Shown: positions 7,506-16,986 of the stretch, piece after piece | Layout: every line of letters starts with the position of its first letter | How positions within the stretch are numbered: position 1 is the first letter of the stretch | Source: UBA1847 sp942492205 | GTDB taxonomy: Bacteria; Pseudomonadota; Gammaproteobacteria; Steroidobacterales; Woeseiaceae | Reading direction: 5' to 3' | Length of the DNA stretch: 64,000 nucleotides | NCBI GenBank assembly: GCA_942492205.1 | Contig: CALODT010000001.1 | Location: 496,001-560,000, forward strand | Program-made: the position numbers and the translations under genes | Notes under the pieces: generated by a model | Told to the model about the DNA's origin: nothing | The model's input: the letters and a program-made list of their open reading frames with translations, nothing else | Database searches by the model: none

Positions 7506-9563
7506 ATGATTCATCTAATTCGTCGATCACGCTGCAGCGCTGTGTTGCTGCTACTGGCATCGCTCGTGCTTGGCCAGCCCGCGATGGCACAGTCCACAGG
7601 CCTCAGCCTGGAAGAGGTCGTCGGCCTCAAGCGCGTCGCGACCGCCCATTTGAGCCCCAAGGGTGATCAGATCGCGTATCTGCTGTCGGTGCCGAGACAG
7701 CTTTACAAGCATGACGATGGCAAACCGTATCTTGAGCTCCACGTTGTTGATCTAGACGGGGTCTCGCGGCCCTATGTTACTGGCGAAATTGAGATTTCGT
7801 CGATCGCGTGGTCTGTCGACGGCGAGTCGATCTATTTCCTTGCGAAGCGCGATCCCGAGGCGACGTTCAACTCGCTGTACCGGATTTCTCTGGCGGGCGG
7901 TGAGGCTGTGGAGATATTCACGCACGTTAATTCGATCGCCAGTATCTACTTGTCGCCGACGGGCGATAGCCTTGCTTTCCTGGCAAGCGATGCACCGCCG
8001 GAAAAGACCGAAGAACTTGCGGCCAAGGGCTTCAAGGCTGTTGTCTACGAAGAGTCCGTGCCGGTGACGAAAGTCTGGATGCTCGACCTGGCGACAAAGA
8101 AGGCTGAAGCCCAGGAAATGCCGGGCTCTGCCTCGAGCTTCAGCTGGTCACCGGACGGCAGCCGTTACGCGGTCAGTCTCGCGCCAACGCCGCTGGTCGA
8201 TGACTCGTACACGTCTCGCGACGTGCATTTTGTCGATGCGAGTGACGGTAAGGTGCTGGGCAAGGCTGGTTCTGTCGGGAAACTCGGCCGATTCGAGTTC
8301 TCTCCCGACGGCGAGCGATTTGCTTACGTGGGTAGTGTCGATATCAACGACCCGAGCGAAGGCCGCCTGTATCTCACTGACACCAGGGGCGGGGATCGCA
8401 AGGATCTGGTCCCGGAGTATGCCGGTCATATTACTGACTTCGCCTGGGGCGACGATGGCAGCGTGCGCTGGCTGGGCGAGCGCGGCGTCTGGACGGAATG
8501 GTCGACGGTGTCGATTGACGAACCGGGAGCAAGCGAGGAAGCCCCTGCATCAGGTCCGATATTGCGGGCGATCGACACACATCCGGGAATGTCGGTTGCC
8601 GCAGCGGTTGCCGATACGCCGCAGCACCCGCCGGAAGTTTACCTGTTGCGCGATGGCTCCGATCCGGTACGCCTGACGAACTCGAATCCATGGCTGAGCG
8701 AGCGCAAGCTGGCGAAGCAGGAGGCCATCAAGTACGCGGCGCGTGATGGCCTCGAGCTCGACGCGATTCTCGTCCATCCCTTCAGCAAGAAGCGGGGCGG
8801 CAACCCACTCGTGGTCTTTGCGCACGGCGGTCCGGAGGCACACTACTCGAACGGCTGGATGTCGAGCTACAGCCAACCGGCCCAGGCGCTGGCCGCGGAC
8901 GGTTACGCGGTTGTCTATCCGAATTATCGCGGCAGCACCGGTCGCGGCGTGTTCTTCTCGAAGATGGGCCAAAACGACTACGCCGAGGAAGAATTCAATG
9001 ACCTAGTCGATGCCAAGGCACACCTCGTCGAGCAAGGCCTCGCAGATGCGGATCGTGTCGGCATTTCCGGCGGATCCTACGGGGGTTACGCCTCGATGTG
9101 GAGCGCCAGTGCGCTGAGTGCGGAGTACGCGGCCGCCGTCGCATTCGTCGGTATCTCGAACCAGGTGTCGAAGTTTGGTACCGGCGATATTCCGTACGAG
9201 ATGTACAACGTGCACTCGCGGGCATGGCCGTGGGAAGACTGGATGTGGATGCTGAAGCGCAGTCCCGTTTATCACGCCGACAAGACCAGAACACCGCTGC
9301 TCATCATGCACGGTGACCAGGATCCGAGAGTGCATCCCAGCCAGTCGCTGGAGATGTATCGCCACGTCAAGCTGCGTACCGATACACCGGTTCGCCTGGT
9401 GTTCTACCCCGGTGAGCAGCACGGCAATCGCAACACGGCCGCAACGTACGACTATGCGCTGCGCTTCAAGCGCTGGATGGATCACTACCTGAAGGGACCC
9501 GGCGGTGAACCGCCGCCGTATGAGATCGACCACGCCGCGAAGCTCACTGACGATGCCGAATAG
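7506..9563 (+). CDS. secreted S9-family prolyl oligopeptidase/acyl-peptide hydrolase
   Basis: A 685-residue exported serine peptidase. A signal peptide ends near GQPAMAQ. An N-terminal β-propeller contains repeated WSPDG-type blades (FSWSPDGSRY, FEFSPDGERF). The C-terminal α/β-hydrolase domain has the nucleophile GGSYGG near residue 522, an aspartate in HGDQDPRVH near 601 and a histidine in PGEQHG near 639, so the triad is complete. It likely trims short peptides in the periplasm. A TATACT sequence at about 7444 could be a -10 element. A secreted amidohydrolase gene follows 72 bases downstream, which suggests a shared role in peptide use. Confidence 0.92.
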   Translation: MIHLIRRSRCSAVLLLLASLVLGQPAMAQSTGLSLEEVVGLKRVATAHLSPKGDQIAYLLSVPRQLYKHDDGKPYLELHVVDLDGVSRPYVTGEIEISSIAWSVDGESIYFLAKRDPEATFNSLYRISLAGGEAVEIFTHVNSIASIYLSPTGDSLAFLASDAPPEKTEELAAKGFKAVVYEESVPVTKVWMLDLATKKAEAQEMPGSASSFSWSPDGSRYAVSLAPTPLVDDSYTSRDVHFVDASDGKVLGKAGSVGKLGRFEFSPDGERFAYVGSVDINDPSEGRLYLTDTRGGDRKDLVPEYAGHITDFAWGDDGSVRWLGERGVWTEWSTVSIDEPGASEEAPASGPILRAIDTHPGMSVAAAVADTPQHPPEVYLLRDGSDPVRLTNSNPWLSERKLAKQEAIKYAARDGLELDAILVHPFSKKRGGNPLVVFAHGGPEAHYSNGWMSSYSQPAQALAADGYAVVYPNYRGSTGRGVFFSKMGQNDYAEEEFNDLVDAKAHLVEQGLADADRVGISGGSYGGYASMWSASALSAEYAAAVAFVGISNQVSKFGTGDIPYEMYNVHSRAWPWEDWMWMLKRSPVYHADKTRTPLLIMHGDQDPRVHPSQSLEMYRHVKLRTDTPVRLVFYPGEQHGNRNTAATYDYALRFKRWMDHYLKGPGGEPPPYEIDHAAKLTDDAE

Positions 9564-9635
9564 GGCCGCGACGCGCTGTGCTATCGTCAGACAGGTTCCG
9601 TTTTTGACAGCCGGTTCAGGCGCTGGGGGAAAGCT

Positions 9636-11015
9636 ATGCCGTTAAAGCGATTATTCATCACAACCCTGATCACATCGGTCCTCGCGGCAAGCGTTGCCGA
9701 TGCAGAGGAGCGAACGGCGCTGGTAGGCGGGCGCCTGATCGATGGCTACGGTCATGCGCCGATCCCGAACAGCGTCATTCTGATCGAAAACGACACCATC
9801 GTAGACGTCGGAACGACGGGCACCTTAGCGGTGCCCGATGGCTACACGGTTGTTTCCACCGAGGGCATGGACGTGTTGCCGGGTCTGTGGGAGAGCCACG
9901 CGCACCTGATGCTCACGGGACATGCCGACTATCCGCACTGGCAGGCAACGTATCTCGACCGACTGGCCGATGAAATCATGCCGGCAACGGCAACGCATCT
10001 GCTGCTGGCTGGCGTCACGTCGGCGCGCGATCTTGGGGCGCCGCTGGAGCCGTCGAAGTCCGTCAAGGAGCGCATTGATAGCGGCGAGATTCCGGGCCCG
10101 CGCCTCTTCATGTCAGGCCCGTTTCTTCAGTTCGAGATCGAAGACTGGCAAAAAGCGTATCGCTGGCCGGTTCGGTCTGTTGCTGATGCCAGGGCCAAAG
10201 TCGCGAAGCTTGATGAGGCCGGCATGGTCATCGTGAAACTGATCGACCAGGACAAACTACCGCTGAATATTGCAAAGGCGATTGTCGATGAAGCCCACAA
10301 GCGTGGCATGAAAGTCGTCGGACACGCGCATCGCCCTAACGAGATCCGTATCGGTCTTGAAATCGGCATCGATAATTTCGAGCACACCGGGCTGACAACC
10401 GCGCCGGAGTATCCGCCCGATGTCATGGCAGCGCTCAAAGAGCGCACGGCGACCGGCCGCGTAGCTGGCGGCCCCCTCTACTGGACGCCTACGGTAGAAG
10501 GACTGTGGAATTTCGACCGCACAGTCGCCAATCCGGAGAAGCTCGATGACGATTGCTGGGAACGTGGTCTCAAGGAAGACACCATTGCCGACATTCGTGC
10601 TTCTATCGCCAACCCGGGGCAGCTTGGCTACACGCGGCTTACTCCGCTAAGAAAGCCGACATTGAAGCGCAAAATCGCGCAGCTACGCGAGGCGGGCGTC
10701 GTCTTCCTGGTTGGCACGGATAGCGGTATACCGATGAAGTTTCACTGTCAGTCAACCTGGAATGAAATGGATGTACTGGTACGGGTGATGGGAATGCCCG
10801 CCATGGACGTCATTCGTGCGGCCGTCTACTGGCCTGCCGTGATGATGGGCGTTGAAAGCGAACTGGGCACCGTATCGAAAGGCAAGAAAGCGGACATCAT
10901 TGCGGTGCATGGCGATGTGCTCGAATACATCAGCCTGTTGCAGAGCGTGGATTTCGTGATGAAAGGTGGCATCGTCTACAAACGCGACGGGCAGCCTGTC
11001 GAGGCGAACCTCTGA
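9636..11015 (+). CDS. secreted amidohydrolase (imidazolonepropionase/prolidase-like)
   Basis: A 459-residue metal-dependent hydrolase with a signal peptide cleaved near SVADAEE. Metal ligands of the amidohydrolase superfamily are visible: ESHAHLML at about residue 88, GHAH at about 230, an EHTGL histidine, and the catalytic aspartate in VGTDSGIP near 361. The start follows a strong GGGGGAAAG ribosome site. The overall arrangement resembles the exported imidazolonepropionase-like and Xaa-Pro dipeptidase-like group. Together with the S9 peptidase upstream it may process cyclic or N-blocked peptides; that is inference. Confidence 0.88.
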   Translation: MPLKRLFITTLITSVLAASVADAEERTALVGGRLIDGYGHAPIPNSVILIENDTIVDVGTTGTLAVPDGYTVVSTEGMDVLPGLWESHAHLMLTGHADYPHWQATYLDRLADEIMPATATHLLLAGVTSARDLGAPLEPSKSVKERIDSGEIPGPRLFMSGPFLQFEIEDWQKAYRWPVRSVADARAKVAKLDEAGMVIVKLIDQDKLPLNIAKAIVDEAHKRGMKVVGHAHRPNEIRIGLEIGIDNFEHTGLTTAPEYPPDVMAALKERTATGRVAGGPLYWTPTVEGLWNFDRTVANPEKLDDDCWERGLKEDTIADIRASIANPGQLGYTRLTPLRKPTLKRKIAQLREAGVVFLVGTDSGIPMKFHCQSTWNEMDVLVRVMGMPAMDVIRAAVYWPAVMMGVESELGTVSKGKKADIIAVHGDVLEYISLLQSVDFVMKGGIVYKRDGQPVEANL

Positions 11016-11052
11016 CAGCCACGTGAAAGCCGACTAACTGCGAGGCAATGGC

Positions 11053-11451
11053 ATGTACATACCGGAGGGTTACGGCACAGTGGTTCCGTACCTGGTGGTT
11101 AGCGACGCCAGAAAATTGATCGACTTTCTCAAGACCGTATTCGACGCAAGTGAGCTGGGTCGCACAGAGCTGTCGGACGGTCGCGTCGCAAACATGCGGG
11201 TCAACATCGGCACGTCGAACTTCATGATTGCCGAGCCGGATGAGGGAGTATTGAAACCAATGCCATGTGCGCACTACGTCTATGTCGAAGACGTAGACGG
11301 CGTTCTGAATAAGGCGCTGGCAGCTGGTGCTACCAGGTTGTTTGGCGCTGCCGACATGCCCTACGGTGATCGCCAGGCTGGTATTGCCGATCCATTTGGT
11401 AATCTTTGGTGGATATCCCGACGCCTGGTCGAAGAAGACTACGTTGATTAA
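11053..11451 (+). CDS. VOC-family (glyoxalase/bleomycin-resistance-like, PhnB-type) protein
   Basis: A 132-residue single-module vicinal-oxygen-chelate protein. It opens with GTVVPYLVVSDARKLIDFLKTVF, typical of the PhnB-like subgroup, and ends with the family C-terminus QAGIADPFGNLWWIS. The metal-binding positions look partly degenerate, as is common in PhnB-like proteins, so catalysis is uncertain. It begins 37 bases after the amidohydrolase gene and may be cotranscribed. A start at the ATG at 11053 is supported by a GAGG site upstream. Confidence 0.85.
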   Translation: MYIPEGYGTVVPYLVVSDARKLIDFLKTVFDASELGRTELSDGRVANMRVNIGTSNFMIAEPDEGVLKPMPCAHYVYVEDVDGVLNKALAAGATRLFGAADMPYGDRQAGIADPFGNLWWISRRLVEEDYVD

Positions 11452-11582
11452 CATGCAGATCTTCAAGCGCCCCGCGCTGTCGGCACGGTGATCAACAGGC
11501 GTTCGATCGCCGGGTGCAGATTTCTAGCCGCGGTGATTGCCACGTATAGTGGCGGTACTGCGCGCTGAGCTCCAGGTCAACC

Positions 11583-12872
11583 ATGTCCCGTATTCTGCTG
11601 ATGGCAACCCTCGTCTTTGCCGGCGAGATCATATTCGGATTGCCGTTTCACACAGCGCGTTTTTTTCGGCCGACCCTGCTCGAGGCATTCAACTTCACGA
11701 ATACCGAGCTGGGTGACGTCTTTGCCGTCTATGGCGTGACGGCGATGCTGGCTTATTTCCCCGGCGGTTTGCTGGCCGACCGGTTCTCGGCGAGGGCGCT
11801 TTTGACCGTCTCGCTCGTCGCGACCGGTGCCGGTGGTTTCTACATGGCGACCTACCCCGGCGCACTCGGCATGGCACTGCTGTATGGCTACTGGGGAATT
11901 ACCACCATCCTGCTGTTCTGGGCAGCCCTGATTCGCGCGACGCGGGAGTGGGGGGGCAGCACATCGCAGGGCCGGGCATTCGGCGTACTCGAGGGTGGGC
12001 GCGGGGTCGCGGCGGCGATGTTTGCGACACTGGGAGTGGCTCTTCTGGCGTGGAGGTTTCCCGAGTCCGCCGCGCTGGTCAGTGCTGACGAGCGGCGCGA
12101 CGCGTTTCGCGCCGTCATTTATCTGTACGCCTTTGCTGCGATTGCGACCGCAATCCTGACCTGGTACCTGATACCGGCCGTGAAACATGTCGGCGACGCG
12201 AGCAGCAGCCTGTGGAAAGGTGCCGGTGCCGTTGTCAGGCGGCCGCTCGTATGGGCGCAGGCGGCGGTTATTGTATGTGCTTATTGTTCCTACAAGGGCC
12301 TCGACAACTACTCGCTATATGCCGTGCAGGTACTCGGCATGGACGAGGTGGCAGGGGCCCAACTGTCGGCCTACGGCGCTTACGTAAGGCCGGTCGCCGC
12401 GGTCGCTGCGGGTCTGCTTGCCGATCGCTGGACTGCCAGCAGGGTCATCGGCGCATCATTCTTCCTACTCCTGATCAGCTACGCAATGCTGTCGTTCGCC
12501 TTGCCCGACGGCTTTGGCCTGGCTGTCATCTACGCCAACATCTTCGTCAGCTTCTTCGCTGTATTCGGACTGCGCGGCGTGTATTTCGCATTGCTGGAAG
12601 AAAACAGGACGCCCGCGTATTTCACGGGTGCGGCAACCGGCATGGTGTCTTTCGTTGGCTACACGCCGGAAATCTTCTTCGCGCCGATTACAGGCCGGAT
12701 CCTCGACGCCAATCCCGGCATCGTCGGTCACCAGAATTACTTCCTGTTCCTGGCTGGAGTAATGCTCATCGGTCTCTTCGTGGTCGCATGGTTACTGCGA
12801 TTGCAGCGATCCGACAGCCACGCGAAGTGGCCGGAGAACCCGGCGCTCGACGCTCCTCCAAGTCTGAAATAA
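11583..12872 (+). CDS. major facilitator superfamily transporter
   Basis: A 429-residue inner-membrane carrier with about twelve helices. The loop between helices two and three contains the MFS signature in the form GGLLADRFSARALL, and the second half repeats it as GLLADRWTASRVIG. It resembles nitrate/nitrite-porter-like or sugar-phosphate-type MFS proteins, but I cannot assign a substrate. It is separated from the VOC gene by 131 bases with no feature I can name. The next gene starts 45 bases downstream in the same direction. Confidence 0.88.
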   Translation: MSRILLMATLVFAGEIIFGLPFHTARFFRPTLLEAFNFTNTELGDVFAVYGVTAMLAYFPGGLLADRFSARALLTVSLVATGAGGFYMATYPGALGMALLYGYWGITTILLFWAALIRATREWGGSTSQGRAFGVLEGGRGVAAAMFATLGVALLAWRFPESAALVSADERRDAFRAVIYLYAFAAIATAILTWYLIPAVKHVGDASSSLWKGAGAVVRRPLVWAQAAVIVCAYCSYKGLDNYSLYAVQVLGMDEVAGAQLSAYGAYVRPVAAVAAGLLADRWTASRVIGASFFLLLISYAMLSFALPDGFGLAVIYANIFVSFFAVFGLRGVYFALLEENRTPAYFTGAATGMVSFVGYTPEIFFAPITGRILDANPGIVGHQNYFLFLAGVMLIGLFVVAWLLRLQRSDSHAKWPENPALDAPPSLK

Positions 12873-12917
12873 ACACAGGCCGGCGCCGGTCTCTTGCAGT
12901 AACCGTGGGGGAGAACA

Positions 12918-13355
12918 ATGGCGAACAACATTCGATTCAGGGATCAACTGCAGCGCAATGCCGTGGCGTTGATCAGCCTCGCTATCGCGATTACCAGCCT
13001 TGGCTACAACACCTGGCGAAATGAAGCGAGCGAATACAATCGCAATCAGCGGCTGATTTCCATAGAGGTGCTGCGCAACCTCGGCCAGCTGCAGCAGGTC
13101 ATCTTTCACAATGCTTTCGAGATGGACGAACAGGACAAGGGAAATCGGCGCACGGGTTGGGTTTACGTGCTGGCGATCAAAGATCTGAGCCAGTTACTCG
13201 ACAGTCAGACGGCAGAGTCCGGTACGGAACTCTGGCGGGTCTGGGAGGCCGAGTTGCCAACGCTGGGGCCACTCAACGACTCTTACAATGCGATTACTGA
13301 AGCGCTCGGCGCGGTACGGACGGATACCCATGCATTGCTGAGGAGTCTCGACTGA
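12918..13355 (+). CDS. hypothetical membrane-anchored protein
   Basis: A 145-residue protein with one N-terminal hydrophobic segment (about residues 13-28, AVALISLAIAITSLGYN) and a soluble helical remainder. The start has a strong GGGGGAG ribosome site four bases upstream. The pattern (anchor, then NTWRNEASEYNRNQR, then long amphipathic helices) looks like a small membrane-bound coiled-coil protein, perhaps sensory or scaffolding. I know no function. It follows the MFS gene by 45 bases. Confidence 0.65.
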   Translation: MANNIRFRDQLQRNAVALISLAIAITSLGYNTWRNEASEYNRNQRLISIEVLRNLGQLQQVIFHNAFEMDEQDKGNRRTGWVYVLAIKDLSQLLDSQTAESGTELWRVWEAELPTLGPLNDSYNAITEALGAVRTDTHALLRSLD

Positions 13356-13400
13356 CGCATACTTTCGAGCTTTCTGACTAGCGACCTTTTCGGTGACATC

Positions 13401-14306
13401 ATGATGAAATATCTCGTCGTACTGCTGACGGTGTGCCTTGCTGCATGCCAGCCTGCCGCGGAGTCCGAGCCGACAACCGAATCCGCCGCTGCTGCGACCG
13501 CTGCCGTCGTCGAGGCAGGGTCACTTGCCGCAATCCTGGCGGCGCAGCCCGAAGAGGTACAGGCACGTTACGCCTATCGTCATCCCCGGGAGACACTGGA
13601 GTTTTTCGGCATCGAACCGGGCATGACCGTTGTCGAGGGACTGCCGGGTCGTGGTTGGTACACGAAGTTGTTACTGCCATACATCGGTAGTGAAGGGCAC
13701 ATCATCGGCGCGAATTACGCACTGGAGATCTGGCCGAACTTTCCGTTTGGTACCGAGGAGTTCGTCGAGAAGATGCGCACCTGGACAAGCGACTGGCCTG
13801 CGGATGCCAAAGAGTGGGGCGATGAGAACAGTGCAAGCCTGGACGCTTTCATTTTTGGCTCGATGCCGGAGTCGATGGTCGGGACGGCGGATGTCGTGTT
13901 TCTTGTACGTGTGCTGCACAACCTCGCCAACTTTGAGGATGAGGGTGGCTTCCTGACGGCCACGATGGCGGACTGTTTCGCTGTGCTGAAGCCCGGTGGC
14001 ACGCTCGGGATCGTGCAGCATCATGCGCGCGACGATATGTCGGACGATTTCGCCGACGGCAGCCACGGCTATTTGAAGAAGTCGTTCGTGATCGAGGTTG
14101 CAGAGCAGGCCGGTTTCGAGTTTGTCGCCGAGAGCGATATCAATGCCAACCCGAAAGACCAGCCGAGCGAGGACGATATTGTCTGGCGCCTGCCGCCGAC
14201 ATTCGCAACCAGTGCGGAAGACCCGGAGCTCAGAGCGGAATTGGCAGCGGTAGGCGAGTCGAATCGCATGACGCTGAAATTTCGAAAGCCTGGCGAGGGG
14301 CGCTAG
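13401..14306 (+). CDS. lipoprotein with SAM-methyltransferase-like fold (COG4798 type)
   Basis: A 301-residue protein with a type II signal peptide whose lipobox is LAAC near residue 16, followed by a low-complexity alanine/glutamate linker. The rest has a Rossmann methyltransferase layout: a motif I region written VVEGLPGRGWYTKLL, and later LKPGGTLGIVQHH as motif post-II. This matches the predicted exported methyltransferase family COG4798. An exported methyltransferase is odd because S-adenosylmethionine is cytoplasmic, so the fold may serve another reaction. Two ATGs (13401, 13404) are possible starts. A small membrane-protein gene follows 73 bases later. Confidence 0.8.
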   Translation: MMKYLVVLLTVCLAACQPAAESEPTTESAAAATAAVVEAGSLAAILAAQPEEVQARYAYRHPRETLEFFGIEPGMTVVEGLPGRGWYTKLLLPYIGSEGHIIGANYALEIWPNFPFGTEEFVEKMRTWTSDWPADAKEWGDENSASLDAFIFGSMPESMVGTADVVFLVRVLHNLANFEDEGGFLTATMADCFAVLKPGGTLGIVQHHARDDMSDDFADGSHGYLKKSFVIEVAEQAGFEFVAESDINANPKDQPSEDDIVWRLPPTFATSAEDPELRAELAAVGESNRMTLKFRKPGEGR

Positions 14307-14379
14307 TCGCGGCGTCGATCAAACAGGCTCCTTCGGGTATCATCCGACCCTGTTTGCGATCCTCTTCCAGGAGCTGGAT

Positions 14380-14646
14380 TTGCCAGGTTGGAGAGCGCTA
14401 GTGCGTGCCAGGTCATGGTTCATGGGGGCTTCGGTTGGGGTGCTCGCTGGTCTGATCGTAGCCGTGCCGATGACAATTGCAGACTGGCGATTGAATCCCT
14501 CGGGCCTATTTCACAGCGAACACAGGGGGACCGACTGGACCGTCGTGGCGGAGACAGCGCTCAGCTGGTTCTGGCCGGTGGCCTTGGTCTGTTTTGTCAC
14601 CACGGTCATCGTGCATTCCTGGATTACCCGCGATCGATCAGACTAG
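14380..14646 (+). CDS. small membrane protein (two predicted helices)
   Basis: An 88-residue protein with two hydrophobic segments (about residues 15-32 and 62-79) separated by a polar loop. The start is a TTG at 14380, chosen because AGGAG at 14369-14373 sits six bases upstream. A GTG at 14401 and an ATG at 14422 are alternatives. I do not recognise a family. The 169 bases after it, up to the acetyltransferase gene, show no feature I can support. Confidence 0.55.
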   Translation: MPGWRALVRARSWFMGASVGVLAGLIVAVPMTIADWRLNPSGLFHSEHRGTDWTVVAETALSWFWPVALVCFVTTVIVHSWITRDRSD

Positions 14647-14815
14647 CGGCCAGACAGTGCTCTGGATGCTCCAGGCAAGCCGCCGCCGGGCTCTGGAAGC
14701 AGAGGCTGGCAGCTGAAAACCGGACATCCAAAACTGGACCCCCTGTGACATACCCGGTAGTTTCCACTCGCACCCGGCCATTGCTTCGATACCGCAAAAC
14801 ACTGACCTTAAGCCT

Positions 14816-15277
14816 ATGCACCTGCAATACAGATCCGCAGTATCCGAAGACGCCGCAGAATGCGTAGACGTTCGCGGCAAGACGCGGCAAAACGCGGCCT
14901 CGGAAGAATGGCTGCGCTCCATCGGCGTCACAACGGAATCCTGGGGAGAAGACATCCGCTCCGGCGCCCTGCCGGGCCACGTCTGCACCGTGGACGGGAA
15001 GATCGTCGGCTACTGCTTCGGCGACCGCAAGACCGGGGAGATTGTGGTCGTGGCCTTGCTGCCCGACTTCGAAGATCGGGGTATCGGCCGCGAAGTGTTG
15101 AACAGGACGGTTAGGGAACTGGCAGAGCTGGGACACAAACGACTCTTTCTCGGTTGCAACCCGGATCCGGAAAGCAGGTCCCACGGTTTCTACCGGCACC
15201 TGGGCTGGCGTTCGACAGGAACCTTCGACCAGCATGGCGACGAGATTCTCGAAATCTACATTGCCGACAGCCAATGA
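14816..15277 (+). CDS. GNAT-family N-acetyltransferase
   Basis: A 153-residue GNAT protein. Motif A appears as VVALLPDFEDRGIGREVLN near residues 78-96, the acetyl-CoA pyrophosphate loop being DRGIGR, and motif B as GFYRHLGW near residue 124. The acceptor substrate is unknown; small molecules, a protein N-terminus or a lysine are all possible. The stop codon overlaps the start of the downstream PfkB kinase gene (ATGA at 15274), so the pair is translationally coupled and may act on a common metabolite. Confidence 0.88.
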   Translation: MHLQYRSAVSEDAAECVDVRGKTRQNAASEEWLRSIGVTTESWGEDIRSGALPGHVCTVDGKIVGYCFGDRKTGEIVVVALLPDFEDRGIGREVLNRTVRELAELGHKRLFLGCNPDPESRSHGFYRHLGWRSTGTFDQHGDEILEIYIADSQ

Positions 15278-16179
15278 AGTCTCACGACGTATACGCTTAC
15301 GGCGTCGTCTCGGGGAGTACGCTATACAGCATCCGAGGCCCTTTTCCCGGGCCTGAAGGGTACGCAGAAGTTGAAGACGTCCGATTCATGACCGGTGGCG
15401 AAGCTGCAAATTCATCGGTTGTGCTCGCGCGTCTCGGCGTATCCGTGAAGCTGGACGGGAACTGGCTGGGTGCTGACGAAAGCGGACAACGCACGAAGAC
15501 CCTGCTGTCTGACTGTCAAATCGATACGACGCGACTGTCACTGAGGGACGGCTACCAGGGCACGCAGGAATTCGTGTTTGCTGCGGACGGCACGCGCACC
15601 ATATTTGGCACCTACGGTCGTTTGCTGGCCAACGAAGACTGGAACGAGCCTCGGGAAAGCGACATCGCGCAGGCGAAGGTTGTCTGCCTGGATCCTTTCT
15701 TCGCGGCGCCAGCGTCTCGTGTTGCGGACATTGCACACCATGCAGGTATCCCGGTCGTGACGGTCGATTGTCGCTACGACGATCCATTGCTCGGGCAGAC
15801 GGCAGCGGTAGTCATTGCAGAATCATTCATCAGAGAAAACTACGCGGGCCGTGAATTAGAAAGTATTTTCGAACAGTATCTCGCCGCGACTGACGGCCTG
15901 GTCATATTCACTTTCGGCGACGCGCCTGTCTGGTATGCGAGATCAGGTGGCGCCGTCCGGTATTCCCAGCCTTACTCAATCGATCCTGTGGATACCAGTG
16001 GCGGCGGCGATTCTTTCAGGGCGGGTATTGTGTACGGCTTCCTGATGGGATGGCACGAGGACAAGACGGTTGATTTCGCGGCGGCGCTGGCGGCGCTCAA
16101 TTGCACCCGAACCCCGGGTGTGATGAACGCGCCGACCTTCCATGAAGTGGATCAATTCATGAAGGCGGCGAAACCCTAG
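15274..16179 (+). CDS. PfkB-family carbohydrate/nucleoside kinase
   Basis: A 301-residue kinase of the PfkB (ribokinase) family. The N-terminal glycine segment is FMTGGEAANSSVVLARLG near residue 37. The C-terminal signature DTSGGGDSFRAGIVYGFLMG near residue 240 holds the catalytic aspartate, with GGGDSF in place of the usual GAGDxF. The frame is open 40 codons upstream, but the ATG at 15274 overlaps the acetyltransferase stop and starts the homology. The substrate (sugar, nucleoside or sugar phosphate) cannot be told from sequence. Confidence 0.88.
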   Translation: MKSHDVYAYGVVSGSTLYSIRGPFPGPEGYAEVEDVRFMTGGEAANSSVVLARLGVSVKLDGNWLGADESGQRTKTLLSDCQIDTTRLSLRDGYQGTQEFVFAADGTRTIFGTYGRLLANEDWNEPRESDIAQAKVVCLDPFFAAPASRVADIAHHAGIPVVTVDCRYDDPLLGQTAAVVIAESFIRENYAGRELESIFEQYLAATDGLVIFTFGDAPVWYARSGGAVRYSQPYSIDPVDTSGGGDSFRAGIVYGFLMGWHEDKTVDFAAALAALNCTRTPGVMNAPTFHEVDQFMKAAKP

Positions 16180-16267
16180 CGGCTTTTGTGGAGCAAGCGG
16201 TTCGCGGCACAAGCCGCTGGCCGCTCAGCCTCGAGGCGTTCGTACCTCGTGCTTTCGCGCATATCCG

Positions 16268-16966
16268 CTAACCCATGTCGAACACGAGGAACTCAGCGTC
16301 ACGGCGCGCGTTTATCACGAGCGCTCGCTCGCCCGCTATCTGCGCTCCGTCGCCCGCTGACAACGCCTGTCCGTTGACACCGATGTCACCGTGAATGACC
16401 TGCACAAAGATCTTGCGCTCGTCTCCGACGTCGAGCGAGACCTCGTTGTCCTGCTCAAGAACACTCGCGTACAGGTTTACGTCCTGGTGAATCGTAACGG
16501 AGCCATCCCTGCCATCACGCGAACCAACAAGGCGCAGGCGATTGAGTTTCTGCTCGCGAGTGAAGCGCGTTTGTTCATAGCTCGGCTCGAGCCCGGTCTT
16601 CTCCGGATAGATCCAGATCTGCAGCAGGTGCAGTTCCTTGTCCTGTGAGTGATTAAACTCGCTGTGCAGTACACCGGTACCAGCCGTCATGCGTTGCACT
16701 TCACCCGGCGTAATGACCTCGCCGTTACCCATGCTGTCCTTGTGCTCGATCGCGCCATCGATGACGTAGGTAATGATCTCCATGTCGCGGTGTGGATGCG
16801 TGCCGAAGCCCTTGCCTGGCGCGACGCGATCCTCATTGATAACGCGGAGGGTGCCAAATTCAACCCGCTCCGGGTTGTAGTAGTTCGCGAAAGAAAACGT
16901 GTGCTTTGCGCGAAGCCAGCCGTGGTCCGCAGCGCCTCGTGTGTCAGACTGAATGATGTCGAACAT
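16268..16966 (-). CDS. pirin-family bicupin protein (YhaK/quercetinase-like)
   Basis: A 232-residue two-cupin pirin-type protein. Metal ligands are seen in HPHRDMEIITYV (two histidines and a glutamate) and in LHSEFNHS. The sequence is close to E. coli YhaK and YhhW, which are linked to redox sensing and quercetin 2,3-dioxygenase activity. The start has a good AGGGAAAGG site. It lies 20 bases downstream of azoR on the same strand, so they form an operon related to quinone or flavonoid redox chemistry. Confidence 0.92.
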   Translation of the reverse strand: MFDIIQSDTRGAADHGWLRAKHTFSFANYYNPERVEFGTLRVINEDRVAPGKGFGTHPHRDMEIITYVIDGAIEHKDSMGNGEVITPGEVQRMTAGTGVLHSEFNHSQDKELHLLQIWIYPEKTGLEPSYEQTRFTREQKLNRLRLVGSRDGRDGSVTIHQDVNLYASVLEQDNEVSLDVGDERKIFVQVIHGDIGVNGQALSAGDGAQIAGERALVINARRDAEFLVFDMG

Positions 16967-16986
16967 CGCCTTTCCCTTTCTGCCGC

